Origin: Alteromonadaceae bacterium XY-R5
GTDB taxonomy: Bacteria > Pseudomonadota > Gammaproteobacteria > Enterobacterales > Alteromonadaceae
DNA: 64,000 bases
Direction: 5' to 3'
NCBI GenBank assembly: GCA_001660395.1
Contig: LXWE01000005.1
Coordinates: 62,001 to 126,000 of the forward strand
Shown one piece after another: positions 53,588-62,984 of this stretch. A program made the position numbers and the translations under genes. Position 1 is the stretch's first letter, and each line of letters opens with the position of its first letter. The notes beneath the pieces were generated by a model. That model ran no database searches. It was not told the origin of the DNA and saw only the letters and a program-made list of their open reading frames with translations.

Positions 53588-54619
53588 TTAATCAGGCGTG
53601 TTATTTGGGGCGCAGACCGAATCGCGCAGGACTAAATCCAACTGAAATCCACATGACTCGACAGTATGATTTTTATCATCCTGCATCATGTCGATAACCA
53701 TGGCAGCTGCCCGGGCAGCGATCTCAACGTTGGGTTGATTGACCGTCGTTAGTGGGGGCCAGGTTTGCAGTGAGAAGGGGCTGTTTTCGAAGCCGACAAT
53801 GGATATATCTTCCGGAATTTTGTAGCCCTGCAAGCGGCACATAAACACCGCACCTGCCGCAATTTCATCGTTACAGGCAAAGATGGCGGTGGGTAATTTG
53901 GGTTGAGCAAGCAGGCGTTTGGTCATCTGCATGCCCGACTCAAAGGTAAATTCACCGTCGATAATCAGGTTGCGATCAACACTGATGTTGGCGTTGTCGT
54001 GGGCCAGCTGATAGCCGCGCAAACGGCCCTTACTGGATTCGTGGGCCGGATGATAGCCCAGAAAGGCAATCTGCTGATGACCTTGCTGTAACAGGTATTG
54101 AGTCATCTTTTCACCGGCATCGATATCGTCGACATAGACCACAGGCGCCAATGCATCCGGTGCTTCGGCGCCAGACAGAATGCGCACTACCTTGGCGTCG
54201 TGATTGAGCAGGTAGGTCAGCAGTTCACGGTTTTCTGACAGTGGTGGGGTTAAAATGACGCCACCAATCTGCTTGGAGCCGATCATCGCGGCCAGCTCTT
54301 TACCCACCTCTTCCGACTTCGAATCGGTGGGGTGGATCACCAATTCAAAACCTTTGGCCCGGCACTGAGAAATGATCCCATTTTGCATCTGGATCACGTA
54401 ATGGCTGTTGGGGTTGTCGTAGACGAAGGCAAGGGAAAATGGTGCTTTACGCATTAACCGGGCGGTATGGTTGGGCTGATAATTGAGTTTTTTAATGGCT
54501 TCCTGAACCCGTGCGCGAACCTGCTCACTCACGCTTTCCTCATTGTTTACCACACGGGAAACTGTCTTAAATGACACTTCCGCCAGTTTGGCCACATCCT
54601 TGATCGTTGGTTTCTTCAT
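53588..54619 (-). CDS. nagR: LacI-family transcriptional regulator (NagR-like)
   Basis: 343 residues. The helix-turn-helix TIKDVAKLAEVSFKTVSRVVN is followed by the hinge RARVQEAIKKLNYQPN and a periplasmic-binding-protein-like effector domain. It is encoded within the GlcNAc gene cluster. Two matching operators flank it, so it probably represses the receptor and the catabolic operon until a GlcNAc-derived inducer appears. The start at 54619 has GAAGG upstream; the frame is open 15 bp further. Confidence 0.88.
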   Translation of the reverse strand: MKKPTIKDVAKLAEVSFKTVSRVVNNEESVSEQVRARVQEAIKKLNYQPNHTARLMRKAPFSLAFVYDNPNSHYVIQMQNGIISQCRAKGFELVIHPTDSKSEEVGKELAAMIGSKQIGGVILTPPLSENRELLTYLLNHDAKVVRILSGAEAPDALAPVVYVDDIDAGEKMTQYLLQQGHQQIAFLGYHPAHESSKGRLRGYQLAHDNANISVDRNLIIDGEFTFESGMQMTKRLLAQPKLPTAIFACNDEIAAGAVFMCRLQGYKIPEDISIVGFENSPFSLQTWPPLTTVNQPNVEIAARAAAMVIDMMQDDKNHTVESCGFQLDLVLRDSVCAPNNTPD

Positions 54620-54736
54620 TAGCTGCCTTCTCACAACAATTACGCAGCCAGAATAGAGATTTTACCCGAGTGGCGCAACTTATCGACACCAGTCTCGGGT
54701 GAAAACCTGCTGTTCAAACTTTTTTCAATTTGTTTA

Positions 54737-54752
54737 TTGACAACGTTGACAT
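54737..54752. promoter_or_regulatory. Putative NagR operator upstream of nagX
   Basis: TTGACAACGTTGACAT, matching the receptor-side operator at 13 of 16 positions. It lies between the divergent nagR and nagX genes, about 56 bp before the nagX ATG, and overlaps two TTGACA hexamers, so bound repressor would block a promoter there. Confidence 0.7.
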
Positions 54753-54807
54753 TGGAGGGGTAGCGTAAGATTAGAAAATAAACAATTGCCGCAGTGAGCC
54801 CAAAGCA

Positions 54808-55890
54808 ATGACAACATCCATAAAGCAACCGCGCCTGTTCGCGCTGGATATTTTCCGGGGGCTGACCATTATCAGCATGATAGTGGTCAACAGTCCAAAT
54901 ACATTTGGTGAGTTTTCTCATGCTTACTGGGAAGGCGTCAATTTCGCCGACCTGGTATTCCCGTTTTTCATCCTGATTGTGGGTGTGGCGATCAGTCTGG
55001 GTTTCAAGAACGCCCAATCTGGTCAGGTCGATAAAGGGCCCTTGGTACGTAAGGTATTTAAACGCACCCTGATCCTGTTTGGATTAGGTATGGCGGTGAA
55101 CCTGATGTACACCCATTTCGCCGAAGTGCGGGTGTTAGGTGTGCTGCAGCGAATTGCGCTGGTGTATTGCGTCTGTTGCTTACTGGCGCTGTATTGTTCC
55201 ATGCGTCAGGTACTGATCACGGCAGCGGCGCTGCTGGTGGGCTATTGGCTGTTTATTTTGTGGGTGCCGGCGCCGGGAATGGTTGCCGGACAACTGGAGC
55301 GTGGTGCCAACATTATCAATTGGTTTGATCAGTTTATGCCGGGCATGTTGTGGCGCGGTGACTGGGACCCGGAAGGTCTGCTAAGTACCTTCCCTGCTGT
55401 GGTTACCGGCATTATCGGCATGATCATGGGCTGGTGCATTTTACGATCGAAAGATTTAACCAGCACCGTGATGCATCTATTCGTGTTTGGTTTTGGTTGT
55501 TTTGCACTTGGGTGTGTCTGGAGTCTGGTGTTTCCGGCGATTAAGCAAATCTGGACCAGTTCCTTTGTACTGATCACCGGTGGTATGGGCAGCATGATCC
55601 TGGCATTTTTACTTTGGTGTACCGACATTCGTCAGTACCGCAAAGGCACCTACGTGGCGCAGGTATTTGGGGCTAATGCCATTACTGCTTACGTTTTTCA
55701 TGTGGCGCTGGAGAAAGTGCTGGATATTGAAATAAACGGTATTTCGATTCACGAAGCTTACGTGAACTGGAGTTTGGGCCTGGGCATGTCGGCGGTGATC
55801 AGTTCAGCCATTTGGATTCTGATGTTCTTAAGCGTGTGCTTTGGCTTGGTGTGGTGGATGTTCAAGAAGCAGATATTCGTCAAGATTTAG
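54808..55890 (+). CDS. nagX: NagX-like inner-membrane acyltransferase
   Basis: 360 residues with about ten hydrophobic helices. The N-terminal RLFALDIFRGLTIISMIVVN and FADLVFPFFILIVGVAI match the heparan-alpha-glucosaminide N-acetyltransferase/NagX (DUF5009/DUF1624) family. NagX is found in GlcNAc loci of Shewanella and relatives; its exact reaction is not settled. First gene of the plus-strand catabolic operon. Confidence 0.87.
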   Translation: MTTSIKQPRLFALDIFRGLTIISMIVVNSPNTFGEFSHAYWEGVNFADLVFPFFILIVGVAISLGFKNAQSGQVDKGPLVRKVFKRTLILFGLGMAVNLMYTHFAEVRVLGVLQRIALVYCVCCLLALYCSMRQVLITAAALLVGYWLFILWVPAPGMVAGQLERGANIINWFDQFMPGMLWRGDWDPEGLLSTFPAVVTGIIGMIMGWCILRSKDLTSTVMHLFVFGFGCFALGCVWSLVFPAIKQIWTSSFVLITGGMGSMILAFLLWCTDIRQYRKGTYVAQVFGANAITAYVFHVALEKVLDIEINGISIHEAYVNWSLGLGMSAVISSAIWILMFLSVCFGLVWWMFKKQIFVKI

Positions 55891-55982
55891 ATTTTCGTCT
55901 TCGGGCCAGCCGGCCCTAAGTTAGCAAGTTAGATTCAGTATCGCCCTTGAGGTTTGTACAGGGGCGCAGAGAGGTATTCGTC

Positions 55983-56867
55983 GTGGCGGCAAACATTCCA
56001 CTTTTTATTGGCCTGGATGGCGGCGGCACTAAGTGCAAAGCCAGATTGGAAAACGCCCAGGGGGAGTTGCTGGCCGAAGCGATTTCTGGCCCGGCTAATC
56101 CAGCACAAAATCCACAGCAGGCGTTTGAGTCGATGCTGGATGCCAGCCACATGGCGTTGAGCCGAGCAGGTTTTGCCGTATCTCAGCTCGACCATTGTTA
56201 TGTGGCGGTAGGGTTAGCAGGCGTGAATATCCCCCAATATATGGCAGTAGTTGAGGCGTGGCAGCATCCTTTTAAAGCTTTGAAAATTACCACGGATTTA
56301 CACATTGCCTGTTTAGGCGCACATGGTGGCGAAGAAGGCGGGATTGTTATTTCTGGTACCGGTTCATCGGCATTTGCCTGTGTTGACGGTGAGCATACCT
56401 ATATAGGTGGCCATGGCTTTCCGCTGGGGGATAAAGGCAGCGGCGCCTGGTTAGGCTGGCAGGCAATTAGTTCAACCCTGGATGCGCTGGATGGCCTGCT
56501 GGAAACCGGCCCGTTAACTCAGTTGGTGTGTAATCAGCTTGGCACCAGCAGCCGCGTGGATATAGTGGCTAAGACCCTGCATTACGCCCCTAAAGAGTTT
56601 GCAACTTTTGCCCCTCTGGTATTGAAAGCGGCCGAGAGCGACGACCCACTTGCAGTCAGTATTATTCAGACTGGTGCGGATTACGTTGAAGCTGTTATTC
56701 ATCGTTTATCAGCCGCTAAGCCCAGACGTCTCAGCCTGATTGGTGGTGTAGCAACCCGCTTGCTGCCCTGGTTGTCGGAAGGCTGTCAGCGCAAATTAGA
56801 GTCTCCCTTATGTTCACCCGAATATGGGGCGGTGAGCCTGGCTAAACAGGTGTTTTCTCAGGAGTAG
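55983..56867 (+). CDS. nagK: N-acetylglucosamine kinase (BadF/BcrA ATPase fold)
   Basis: 294 residues. The phosphate-1 motif LFIGLDGGGTKCKARL and phosphate-2 GIVISGTGSSAFA mark the ASKHA kinase fold; GHGFPLGDKGSGAWLG is typical of GlcNAc kinases. It makes GlcNAc-6-phosphate after non-PTS uptake. I start at the GTG at 55983, with GAGAGG 8 bp upstream. Confidence 0.9.
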   Translation: MAANIPLFIGLDGGGTKCKARLENAQGELLAEAISGPANPAQNPQQAFESMLDASHMALSRAGFAVSQLDHCYVAVGLAGVNIPQYMAVVEAWQHPFKALKITTDLHIACLGAHGGEEGGIVISGTGSSAFACVDGEHTYIGGHGFPLGDKGSGAWLGWQAISSTLDALDGLLETGPLTQLVCNQLGTSSRVDIVAKTLHYAPKEFATFAPLVLKAAESDDPLAVSIIQTGADYVEAVIHRLSAAKPRRLSLIGGVATRLLPWLSEGCQRKLESPLCSPEYGAVSLAKQVFSQE

Positions 56868-56871
56868 TGAT

Positions 56872-57876
56872 ATGACCCAGATTTCTTCTTTAATGGCGAG
56901 CGAAGCCAAAGAAACCCCCGCCATCATTGCTGAACAACTTAAGCAAAACGCAGCGCTATACCAAGAGTTTGTATCTCTGGTGCAGGCTCGTGATCCCACT
57001 ATGGTGTATATGATTGGTCGCGGTACTTCGGATCATGCCGGAGTATTTGCCAAATACCTGATTGAAGTGGAACTAGGCTTGCCTGTGTGTTCGGCTGCAC
57101 CCTCTGTCAGCAGCGTATTTCAGCAAACGTTACGCCTGGATAAGGCGCTGGTGATCGTGATTTCTCAGTCTGGTCGCAGCCCGGATATTTTAGCCCAGGC
57201 ACGCATGGCCAAAGCTGCAGGCGCACTGTGTGTGGCCTTGGTCAATGACGAAAGCTCACCACTGGCGGCGCTGGTGGATGTATTTATTCCTCTGAGGGCC
57301 GGACCTGAGCTGGCCGTGGCTGCAACGAAAAGCTATCTGGCCAGTTTAGCCGCACTGGTGAGTCTGGTGGCGTACTGGAAACAGGATGCGAATTTGCTGG
57401 CTGGCTTGAATGGCTTACCTACCCAGTTACAACAGGTGATTAATGCCCCTGCACGGCTAGATCTGAATGCTATTCATGGCATTCGTCATTGTGTGGTACT
57501 AGGCCGGGCGTTTGGCTATGCCATTGCGCTGGAGATGGCGCTGAAAATGAAAGAGGTTTGCGGCATTCAGGCTGAGGCATTCAGTAGTGCCGAGTTTATT
57601 CACGGACCTGTGTCTTTGCTCAATCGCGGTGTGGAATTAATTGATGTGACGCTGGCGGATGAAACCCTTGAGGTACACAAACAAAGTCTTGCCGATATTC
57701 AGGCCCGCGGTGCAACCGTGCATAGCATTGGTGATGCAGCTTCTGATTTTGTCAGTCGCTTGCAGCCGTTGTTGGTGATGCAGCGTTTTTATCTGGATAT
57801 TGAACAGATTGCCCGGCAGATGGGCTTTGATCCGGATAACCCCAAAGGTTTGAAAAAAGTGACGGAAACCCTATGA
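56872..57876 (+). CDS. Glucosamine-6-phosphate deaminase, SIS-domain type (NagB-II)
   Basis: 334 residues with two SIS domains (MIGRGTSDHAGVFAKYL, then VISQSGRSPDILAQ, and in the second half VVLGRAFGYAIALEMALKMKE with AEAFSSAEFIHGP). It replaces the classical NagB in marine Gammaproteobacteria and gives fructose-6-phosphate and ammonia. AGGAG precedes the ATG. Overlaps nagA by 4 bp. Confidence 0.9.
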   Translation: MTQISSLMASEAKETPAIIAEQLKQNAALYQEFVSLVQARDPTMVYMIGRGTSDHAGVFAKYLIEVELGLPVCSAAPSVSSVFQQTLRLDKALVIVISQSGRSPDILAQARMAKAAGALCVALVNDESSPLAALVDVFIPLRAGPELAVAATKSYLASLAALVSLVAYWKQDANLLAGLNGLPTQLQQVINAPARLDLNAIHGIRHCVVLGRAFGYAIALEMALKMKEVCGIQAEAFSSAEFIHGPVSLLNRGVELIDVTLADETLEVHKQSLADIQARGATVHSIGDAASDFVSRLQPLLVMQRFYLDIEQIARQMGFDPDNPKGLKKVTETL

Positions 57877-59015
57877 GTTCACAGGTTACGCGTTACTTTG
57901 CCCGTGCGCTGTTTGATGGTGAAACACTGTATAACAATGTGTGCCTAAGCGTAAGTGACGGCAGGGTGGTTGAACTAACGGCGAATGCGTCGCCTGAAAA
58001 TGCCCAGATTCTCGACGGTCTGTTGACGCCGGGGTTTATAGATGTGCAGGTTAATGGCGGTGGAGGAGTGCAATTTAACCTGACTCCGGATATCGCAACC
58101 TTGCGTCAAATGGCCCTGGCGCATTTGCGTCATGGCACCACCAGTATGTTACCCACCGTGATCACCGACGATTTTGCCGCGATGCAGCGGGCAGCCGATG
58201 CCGTTGCCAGTGTGTTAGCGCAAGGGCAGGACCAAAGTGTTATCGGCGTGCATTTTGAAGGTCCCCATATTAGCCAGGCTAAAAAAGGCATGCATAGCAG
58301 TCAGTATATTCGACCTCTATCGGCACAGGAACTGGCCCTGTTTACTCGTCAGGATTTAGGCAAGGTCATTGTGACTCTCGCACCCGAAGCGGTTAGGACT
58401 GAGGATATTCGCACTCTGGTAAATGCTGGGGTGAAAGTGTGTTTAGGTCACTCGAATGCGGATTTTGACACCGCAGCTATGGCGATAAACGCAGGTGCAG
58501 ACGGCGTCACTCACTTATTTAATGCTATGTCTGCGTTGGAAGGGCGAGCGCCGGGTATGGTGGGCGCGGCACTGTGGTTTGATAGTGTGTACTGTGGCCT
58601 GATTGTGGATCACCTGCATTTGCACCCCAAAAGTGCGGCTTTGGCCATCAAGGTAAAAGGGGCTGAACGGATTATGCTGGTGACGGATGCCATGGCTCAG
58701 GCGGCCAGCGATGTTACCGAATTTGAATACGACGGCCAGACGGTAACGCGGGTGGGCGACAAACTCACCCTTGCAGATGGCACCCTGGCTGGCTCTGCTC
58801 TGACGATGGATAAGGCGCTTATCAATACCTGTCATGATCTGGGTTATGAGCTGGCATCCTGTCTGCGCATGGCGAGTACCACCCCGGCAGAATACCTGGG
58901 GCTGGCGGCAGAGATAGGCAGCCTGAAACAGGGCAGTCAGGCCAATATGCTGTTGCTGGACCAACACAGTCTAGCGGTGAAACAAGTGTGGTTACAGGGT
59001 AATTTACAAGAATAA
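57873..59015 (+). CDS. nagA: N-acetylglucosamine-6-phosphate deacetylase
   Basis: 380-residue amidohydrolase. Metal and substrate motifs: PGFIDVQVNGGGGVQFN, GVHFEGPHIS, CLGHSNADFD, GVTHLFNAMSALEGRAPG, and the catalytic Asp in IMLVTDAM. It converts GlcNAc-6-phosphate to glucosamine-6-phosphate, feeding the deaminase encoded just upstream. Confidence 0.94.
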   Translation: MSSQVTRYFARALFDGETLYNNVCLSVSDGRVVELTANASPENAQILDGLLTPGFIDVQVNGGGGVQFNLTPDIATLRQMALAHLRHGTTSMLPTVITDDFAAMQRAADAVASVLAQGQDQSVIGVHFEGPHISQAKKGMHSSQYIRPLSAQELALFTRQDLGKVIVTLAPEAVRTEDIRTLVNAGVKVCLGHSNADFDTAAMAINAGADGVTHLFNAMSALEGRAPGMVGAALWFDSVYCGLIVDHLHLHPKSAALAIKVKGAERIMLVTDAMAQAASDVTEFEYDGQTVTRVGDKLTLADGTLAGSALTMDKALINTCHDLGYELASCLRMASTTPAEYLGLAAEIGSLKQGSQANMLLLDQHSLAVKQVWLQGNLQE

Positions 59016-59041
59016 CGACAACCTACGTAGGAGATGCAGGC

Positions 59042-60400
59042 ATGCAAACATCGTCAACCGCTTCCCAGTTAAATGCACTGGTGATCATAGGCACACTCTT
59101 TTTTGTGTTTGGATTTATCACCTGGCTTAACGGTGCACTGATCCCCTTTTTGCAGATTGTTTGTGAGTTAAGTGATAGTCAGGCTTTGTTTATTGCCTTC
59201 AGCTTTTACATTGCCTATGTGGTGATGGCGCTGCCTATGTCTTATGTGCTTAATCGCACCGGCTATCGCAATGCCATGACCCTGGGCTTAGGCCTGATTG
59301 CACTGGGCTGTTTGTTGTTTATACCGGCGGCCGAAATGCAGCGTTTTGGCATTTTTGTGGTGGCCCAGTTTATTGTTGGGGCGGGCTTAACCATTTTACA
59401 AACTGCATCTAATCCCTATCTGGTGCTGGCCGGTCCGAGCGAAAGTGCCGCAGCGCGAATTTCCATCATGGGGATTTTAAATAAAGGTGCGGGTTGGCTG
59501 GCACCTATGATGTTCGGCATTCTGGTGATGGGAGAATTCTCCGGTATTACCGCGCAGTCTGTCGCGCAATTATCACCAGCTGAGCAAACCATACAGATTG
59601 CAAAGCTGGCCGATAGCCTGGTGTTACCTTACTTGGGCATGGCGATAGCTTTGCTGATTCTGGCGGTAGCCCTGCGGTTTTCGGGCTTACCTGAACTGGA
59701 AAACGATGAAGCAAAAGCATCAGCGACAGATGTGCAGTCAGCACAAAGCATTTGGCAATTCCCGAATTTGATTTTGGGTGTGGTGACACTGTTTTGTTAT
59801 GTCGGGGTTGAGGTCATTGCAGGTGATACCATAGGCCTGCTGGGGTCTAAGCTAAATGTGCCAGGGGCGATGTCGCTGACTTCTTATACCATGGCGTTTA
59901 TGGTGGTGGGGTATGTGTTAGGTCTGGTGTTGATTCCCAAGGTGATTTCTCAGCGCAAGATGCTGGTATGTTCCGCGTTGTTGGGTATGGTACTGGCGTT
60001 GATGATTATCAGCTCAAATCCAGCCAGTAATCGTGTATCTGAGATAGTGTGGGTATGGGCGGGTTTACCAGCACTCCCAGACCCTGTGGTGTATGTGGCT
60101 TTGCTTGGCCTGGCAAACGCCATTGTCTGGCCAGCGGTATGGCCCTTGGCACTGGCGGATCTAGGGCGCTTTACTGCGCGTGGTTCTGCGCTATTAATTA
60201 TGGGGATCGCTGGTGGTGCTATTTTACCGCTGCTGTTTGGCAAGCTGGCGGAATGGACCTCGATTACCCATGCCTATATGCTGACCTTGCCCTGTTACGG
60301 ATTTATCGCCTTGTATGCGCTGGTGGGCTGCCGAATGCGTAGCTGGAAAACGTCATCAGGAAAGGGAGCGACCAACAAGGCAAATACTTTCAGTCATTAG
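59042..60400 (+). CDS. nagP: GlcNAc permease (NagP-type MFS transporter)
   Basis: 452 residues, about twelve membrane helices, fucose/glucose-galactose-type MFS family (LFFVFGFITWLNGALIPFLQ; GAGLTILQTASNPYLVLAGP). NagP is the GlcNAc transporter of Shewanella and Alteromonadales, working with the kinase instead of a phosphotransferase system. Last clear gene of the nag operon. Confidence 0.9.
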   Translation: MQTSSTASQLNALVIIGTLFFVFGFITWLNGALIPFLQIVCELSDSQALFIAFSFYIAYVVMALPMSYVLNRTGYRNAMTLGLGLIALGCLLFIPAAEMQRFGIFVVAQFIVGAGLTILQTASNPYLVLAGPSESAAARISIMGILNKGAGWLAPMMFGILVMGEFSGITAQSVAQLSPAEQTIQIAKLADSLVLPYLGMAIALLILAVALRFSGLPELENDEAKASATDVQSAQSIWQFPNLILGVVTLFCYVGVEVIAGDTIGLLGSKLNVPGAMSLTSYTMAFMVVGYVLGLVLIPKVISQRKMLVCSALLGMVLALMIISSNPASNRVSEIVWVWAGLPALPDPVVYVALLGLANAIVWPAVWPLALADLGRFTARGSALLIMGIAGGAILPLLFGKLAEWTSITHAYMLTLPCYGFIALYALVGCRMRSWKTSSGKGATNKANTFSH

Positions 60401-60494
60401 GGACGTTGGTCGGGCCAATATCAGCTGTGCTTTTCTTCCGCTGGTTTTGTGGCACACTGGGTTTAGGTGAGTGTGTCATTGGAGGGAAGAACAA

Positions 60495-61607
60495 ATGGCA
60501 ATTGAACGACCATTATTCAAACATGTTCGTGACCACGCTACCTTGTTTGTGGAAATGGCCAAGGTGCGTGATCAGGCCCTGGAAGCATTAGGGCTTTCAG
60601 GTTACGAATACCATAAAACCCCAAAATTTATTGGCCCGGATGGCCAGCGACTAAATATTGAACCCGAGCGCAGCATTGTGGTGCCCAGCGTCGGACTGTT
60701 ACGCGGCGTGAAAAGTTTGCTCGCCGATTCGGTACAGACCTTTACTTCTATCGCCAATAGCGACATTGGCTACCGTTATCCGACTGCCGCTCTGGCGGGC
60801 CTGGATGCGCCTTTTATCAAACGTTTACGTTCCGAATATTTTCACCGCATTGATGAAGATCGCAGTATATGTCGGCCAATTAACCTTTCTTACGGCATTA
60901 AAAGCCGTGGCAAGGGCGATAACCGTCAGGAATACGAAGTCTGGTTGCCAGAGGACAATCCGAGTCAGGATCCTGTGCCATTGATGATTGAGAAGTTCGG
61001 CGAAGATTTACCCGATGATGTGCGCCATTTTGCTCAGGTGCCACCTTTAGTGCATGGCTGGATGGGGGTAAAACGCGCGGCCTTTGAGGCGTTGTATCAA
61101 AATAAGGCAGCGATGGGCGATTTGGTCATGTGCGTGGGCATGTCGGTGGATGCCTATAACATAGGGGCTAACCCGGATTTGTCCTATTCCGAAGAAGTGG
61201 ATAGCTCAATCGCAGTCAGTAACGCTGAGCTGGAATGGGAAATCATGGGTTATTACGCGCCGTCAGGCGAGCATCATGGCCACGATGAGATTTGGCAGGC
61301 CATCAACCATACGCTGGAAGCCATTGGCGGACCAGTGAATGACATCTATCAGAATGTGATTATTCCGATTAACGAAAGTAAGACGGAACGTATTTTGACG
61401 ACGATTCGTGAACAGGGGATCACAGAAGAGCATATTCGCCATCTGGATTTACAGCCCTGGGAGTTTTTGCAAACCACCAGTGAGCATAGGGTGAAGTCTC
61501 ACGACCCGAGCCGCAAGGTGAACTTGCTTGGTCGCCTTAATCGCTTGTTTTATCAGCCGGAACGCAAGTTACCCTCAATCAAAACCATGCATGATTTGAT
61601 TGAGTAA
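60495..61607 (+). CDS. Unrecognised soluble protein, 370 residues
   Basis: No signal peptide or membrane segment. The sequence has several charged, well-ordered blocks (HRIDEDRSICRPINLSYGIK; LVHGWMGVKRAAFEALYQNK; MGYYAPSGEHHGHDEIWQ). I do not recognise a family. GGAGGG lies 8 bp before the ATG at 60495. It follows nagP after 94 bp and ends at a strong terminator; composition matches the neighbouring core genes, so it looks native. A role in GlcNAc use is not implied by position alone. Confidence 0.8.
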   Translation: MAIERPLFKHVRDHATLFVEMAKVRDQALEALGLSGYEYHKTPKFIGPDGQRLNIEPERSIVVPSVGLLRGVKSLLADSVQTFTSIANSDIGYRYPTAALAGLDAPFIKRLRSEYFHRIDEDRSICRPINLSYGIKSRGKGDNRQEYEVWLPEDNPSQDPVPLMIEKFGEDLPDDVRHFAQVPPLVHGWMGVKRAAFEALYQNKAAMGDLVMCVGMSVDAYNIGANPDLSYSEEVDSSIAVSNAELEWEIMGYYAPSGEHHGHDEIWQAINHTLEAIGGPVNDIYQNVIIPINESKTERILTTIREQGITEEHIRHLDLQPWEFLQTTSEHRVKSHDPSRKVNLLGRLNRLFYQPERKLPSIKTMHDLIE

Positions 61608-61621
61608 CAGAGATAAAAATC

Positions 61622-61651
61622 AAAAGCGGGCCTCAGATGCCCGCTTTTTTT
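61622..61651. terminator. Bidirectional intrinsic terminator
   Basis: AAAAGCGGGC and GCCCGCTTTT form a 10-bp stem with a 7-nt loop and further T, between converging genes at 61607 and 61666. Confidence 0.92.
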
Positions 61652-61665
61652 GGGGTGAAAATTCG

Positions 61666-62076
61666 CTATAGCCAGCGCAGAAGAGTATCTCCCCATACCA
61701 GCGCAAAAAACATCAAAGCGATAAACACGCACGCGGAACCCATGTCTTTGGCCCGGCCAATTAAAGGATGATGTTCCAGTGTGATGGCATCGGCCAGGGC
61801 TTCGATAGCGGAATTCAGCATTTCAGCAAACAGGATAAATACCAGACAGCCAATTAGCAGCAAAAGTTGCTCTCGTGACGATGCCAGTACAAAGGCGACA
61901 GGCGTCAGACAAACTGCCATCAATAACTCCTGACGAAAGGCCGATTCGTGCCTCCAGGCACTGGCAAAGCCAGCCAGTGAACACTGGGCGGCTTTGAATA
62001 TTCGCATCAGGCCACTGCCATTGGGTTTGTTGACCAAAGGAGCATGGGGATCTTGGGTACGGCTATTGGCGGGCAT
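61666..62076 (-). CDS. dgkA: Diacylglycerol kinase
   Basis: 136 residues, three hydrophobic helices. The catalytic signature is EMLNSAIEALADAI, preceded by HESAFRQELLMAV. It recycles diacylglycerol to phosphatidic acid in the inner membrane. The N-terminal 20 residues are longer than usual and may reflect a later start. It adjoins a PAP2 phosphatase gene, which fits a lipid-phosphate role. Confidence 0.93.
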   Translation of the reverse strand: MPANSRTQDPHAPLVNKPNGSGLMRIFKAAQCSLAGFASAWRHESAFRQELLMAVCLTPVAFVLASSREQLLLLIGCLVFILFAEMLNSAIEALADAITLEHHPLIGRAKDMGSACVFIALMFFALVWGDTLLRWL

Positions 62077-62077
62077 T

Positions 62078-62827
62078 TTATGATTCCTGTAATGCTAAGC
62101 GAGCAGTGGGCTGGCGAGCCTTATTTTGGTTGCCACGAGGTAAAAAGAGGTAGCTGGTTATTGCGCAAAGTAACCAACACAAACCTATGGTGGTGAAATC
62201 GTGTGACAGATAGTGCGCGCCTCGTAGCTGTTGTGCAACCCCAAACGCACCGCCAATCAGAATGCCGGGTACCAGTAGCCAGTACCGGGAAAATTTGGGC
62301 GTGGCCGGTAACATTCTGCTACCTGCAAAATATAAACTTAACAGTGCATAACCACCGGATGCATGCCCTGATGGGAAGCAATTACCCACAGGCAGATTGG
62401 CGGCAAACATTGAAAACCAGCCGACATAAGCGCGTGTGCCGCCAAAGGTTTGCGTATCCCATGGGCAGGGCAAGGTGGTGAGATGCTTGAGCATGGCAAT
62501 AGCGAGAATACACAGCAAACTGGCGCTTAACATGTAACTACTGAAACGAAGATATGGACGTAGGAGACTGTTTTTGCGCACACCAACTAGCGTCATAATG
62601 ATGAGAGTAAGCATTACCCCGCCAACCAGATAACGACCATCATGGTGAAATACACGATCTAAGACCACGTTATCGGTGGCAAAATGCTGATTATCGAATT
62701 GGTATATGACGGATGCGATAGCCAGGTCGAGGCCGCTGTATTGGCTAAAAATGGCAAGTGCAAAAAAGCCTAATGCGGTAAAAATGTGGCGTTTATCTGA
62801 CTGGGAATAGGCGAGCGATAACGTCAT
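62078..62827 (-). CDS. PAP2-family membrane phosphatase
   Basis: 249 residues, about six helices. The three PAP2 motifs are visible: KHLTTLPCPWD-like segment, CFPSGHASGGYAL, and RGAHYLSHD. Relatives dephosphorylate phosphatidate, undecaprenyl pyrophosphate or lipid A. Encoded 1 bp upstream of dgkA on the same strand, so co-transcribed; together they could interconvert lipid phosphates. Confidence 0.9.
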   Translation of the reverse strand: MTLSLAYSQSDKRHIFTALGFFALAIFSQYSGLDLAIASVIYQFDNQHFATDNVVLDRVFHHDGRYLVGGVMLTLIIMTLVGVRKNSLLRPYLRFSSYMLSASLLCILAIAMLKHLTTLPCPWDTQTFGGTRAYVGWFSMFAANLPVGNCFPSGHASGGYALLSLYFAGSRMLPATPKFSRYWLLVPGILIGGAFGVAQQLRGAHYLSHDFTTIGLCWLLCAITSYLFLPRGNQNKARQPTARLALQES

Positions 62828-62984
62828 AACAGCTTAAGATCATAATAAGAGTTTGATTAAGCCTGACAGAGAAATCTTAAGGTACTCTGAAACGGGCGCA
62901 AAAATTGTGTTTACCTTGGCAAGGTTCGTAGCTGCGCAGATGATGGGCTAGAGTATTTATATTCTCCTGACAAAAGGATATGAC

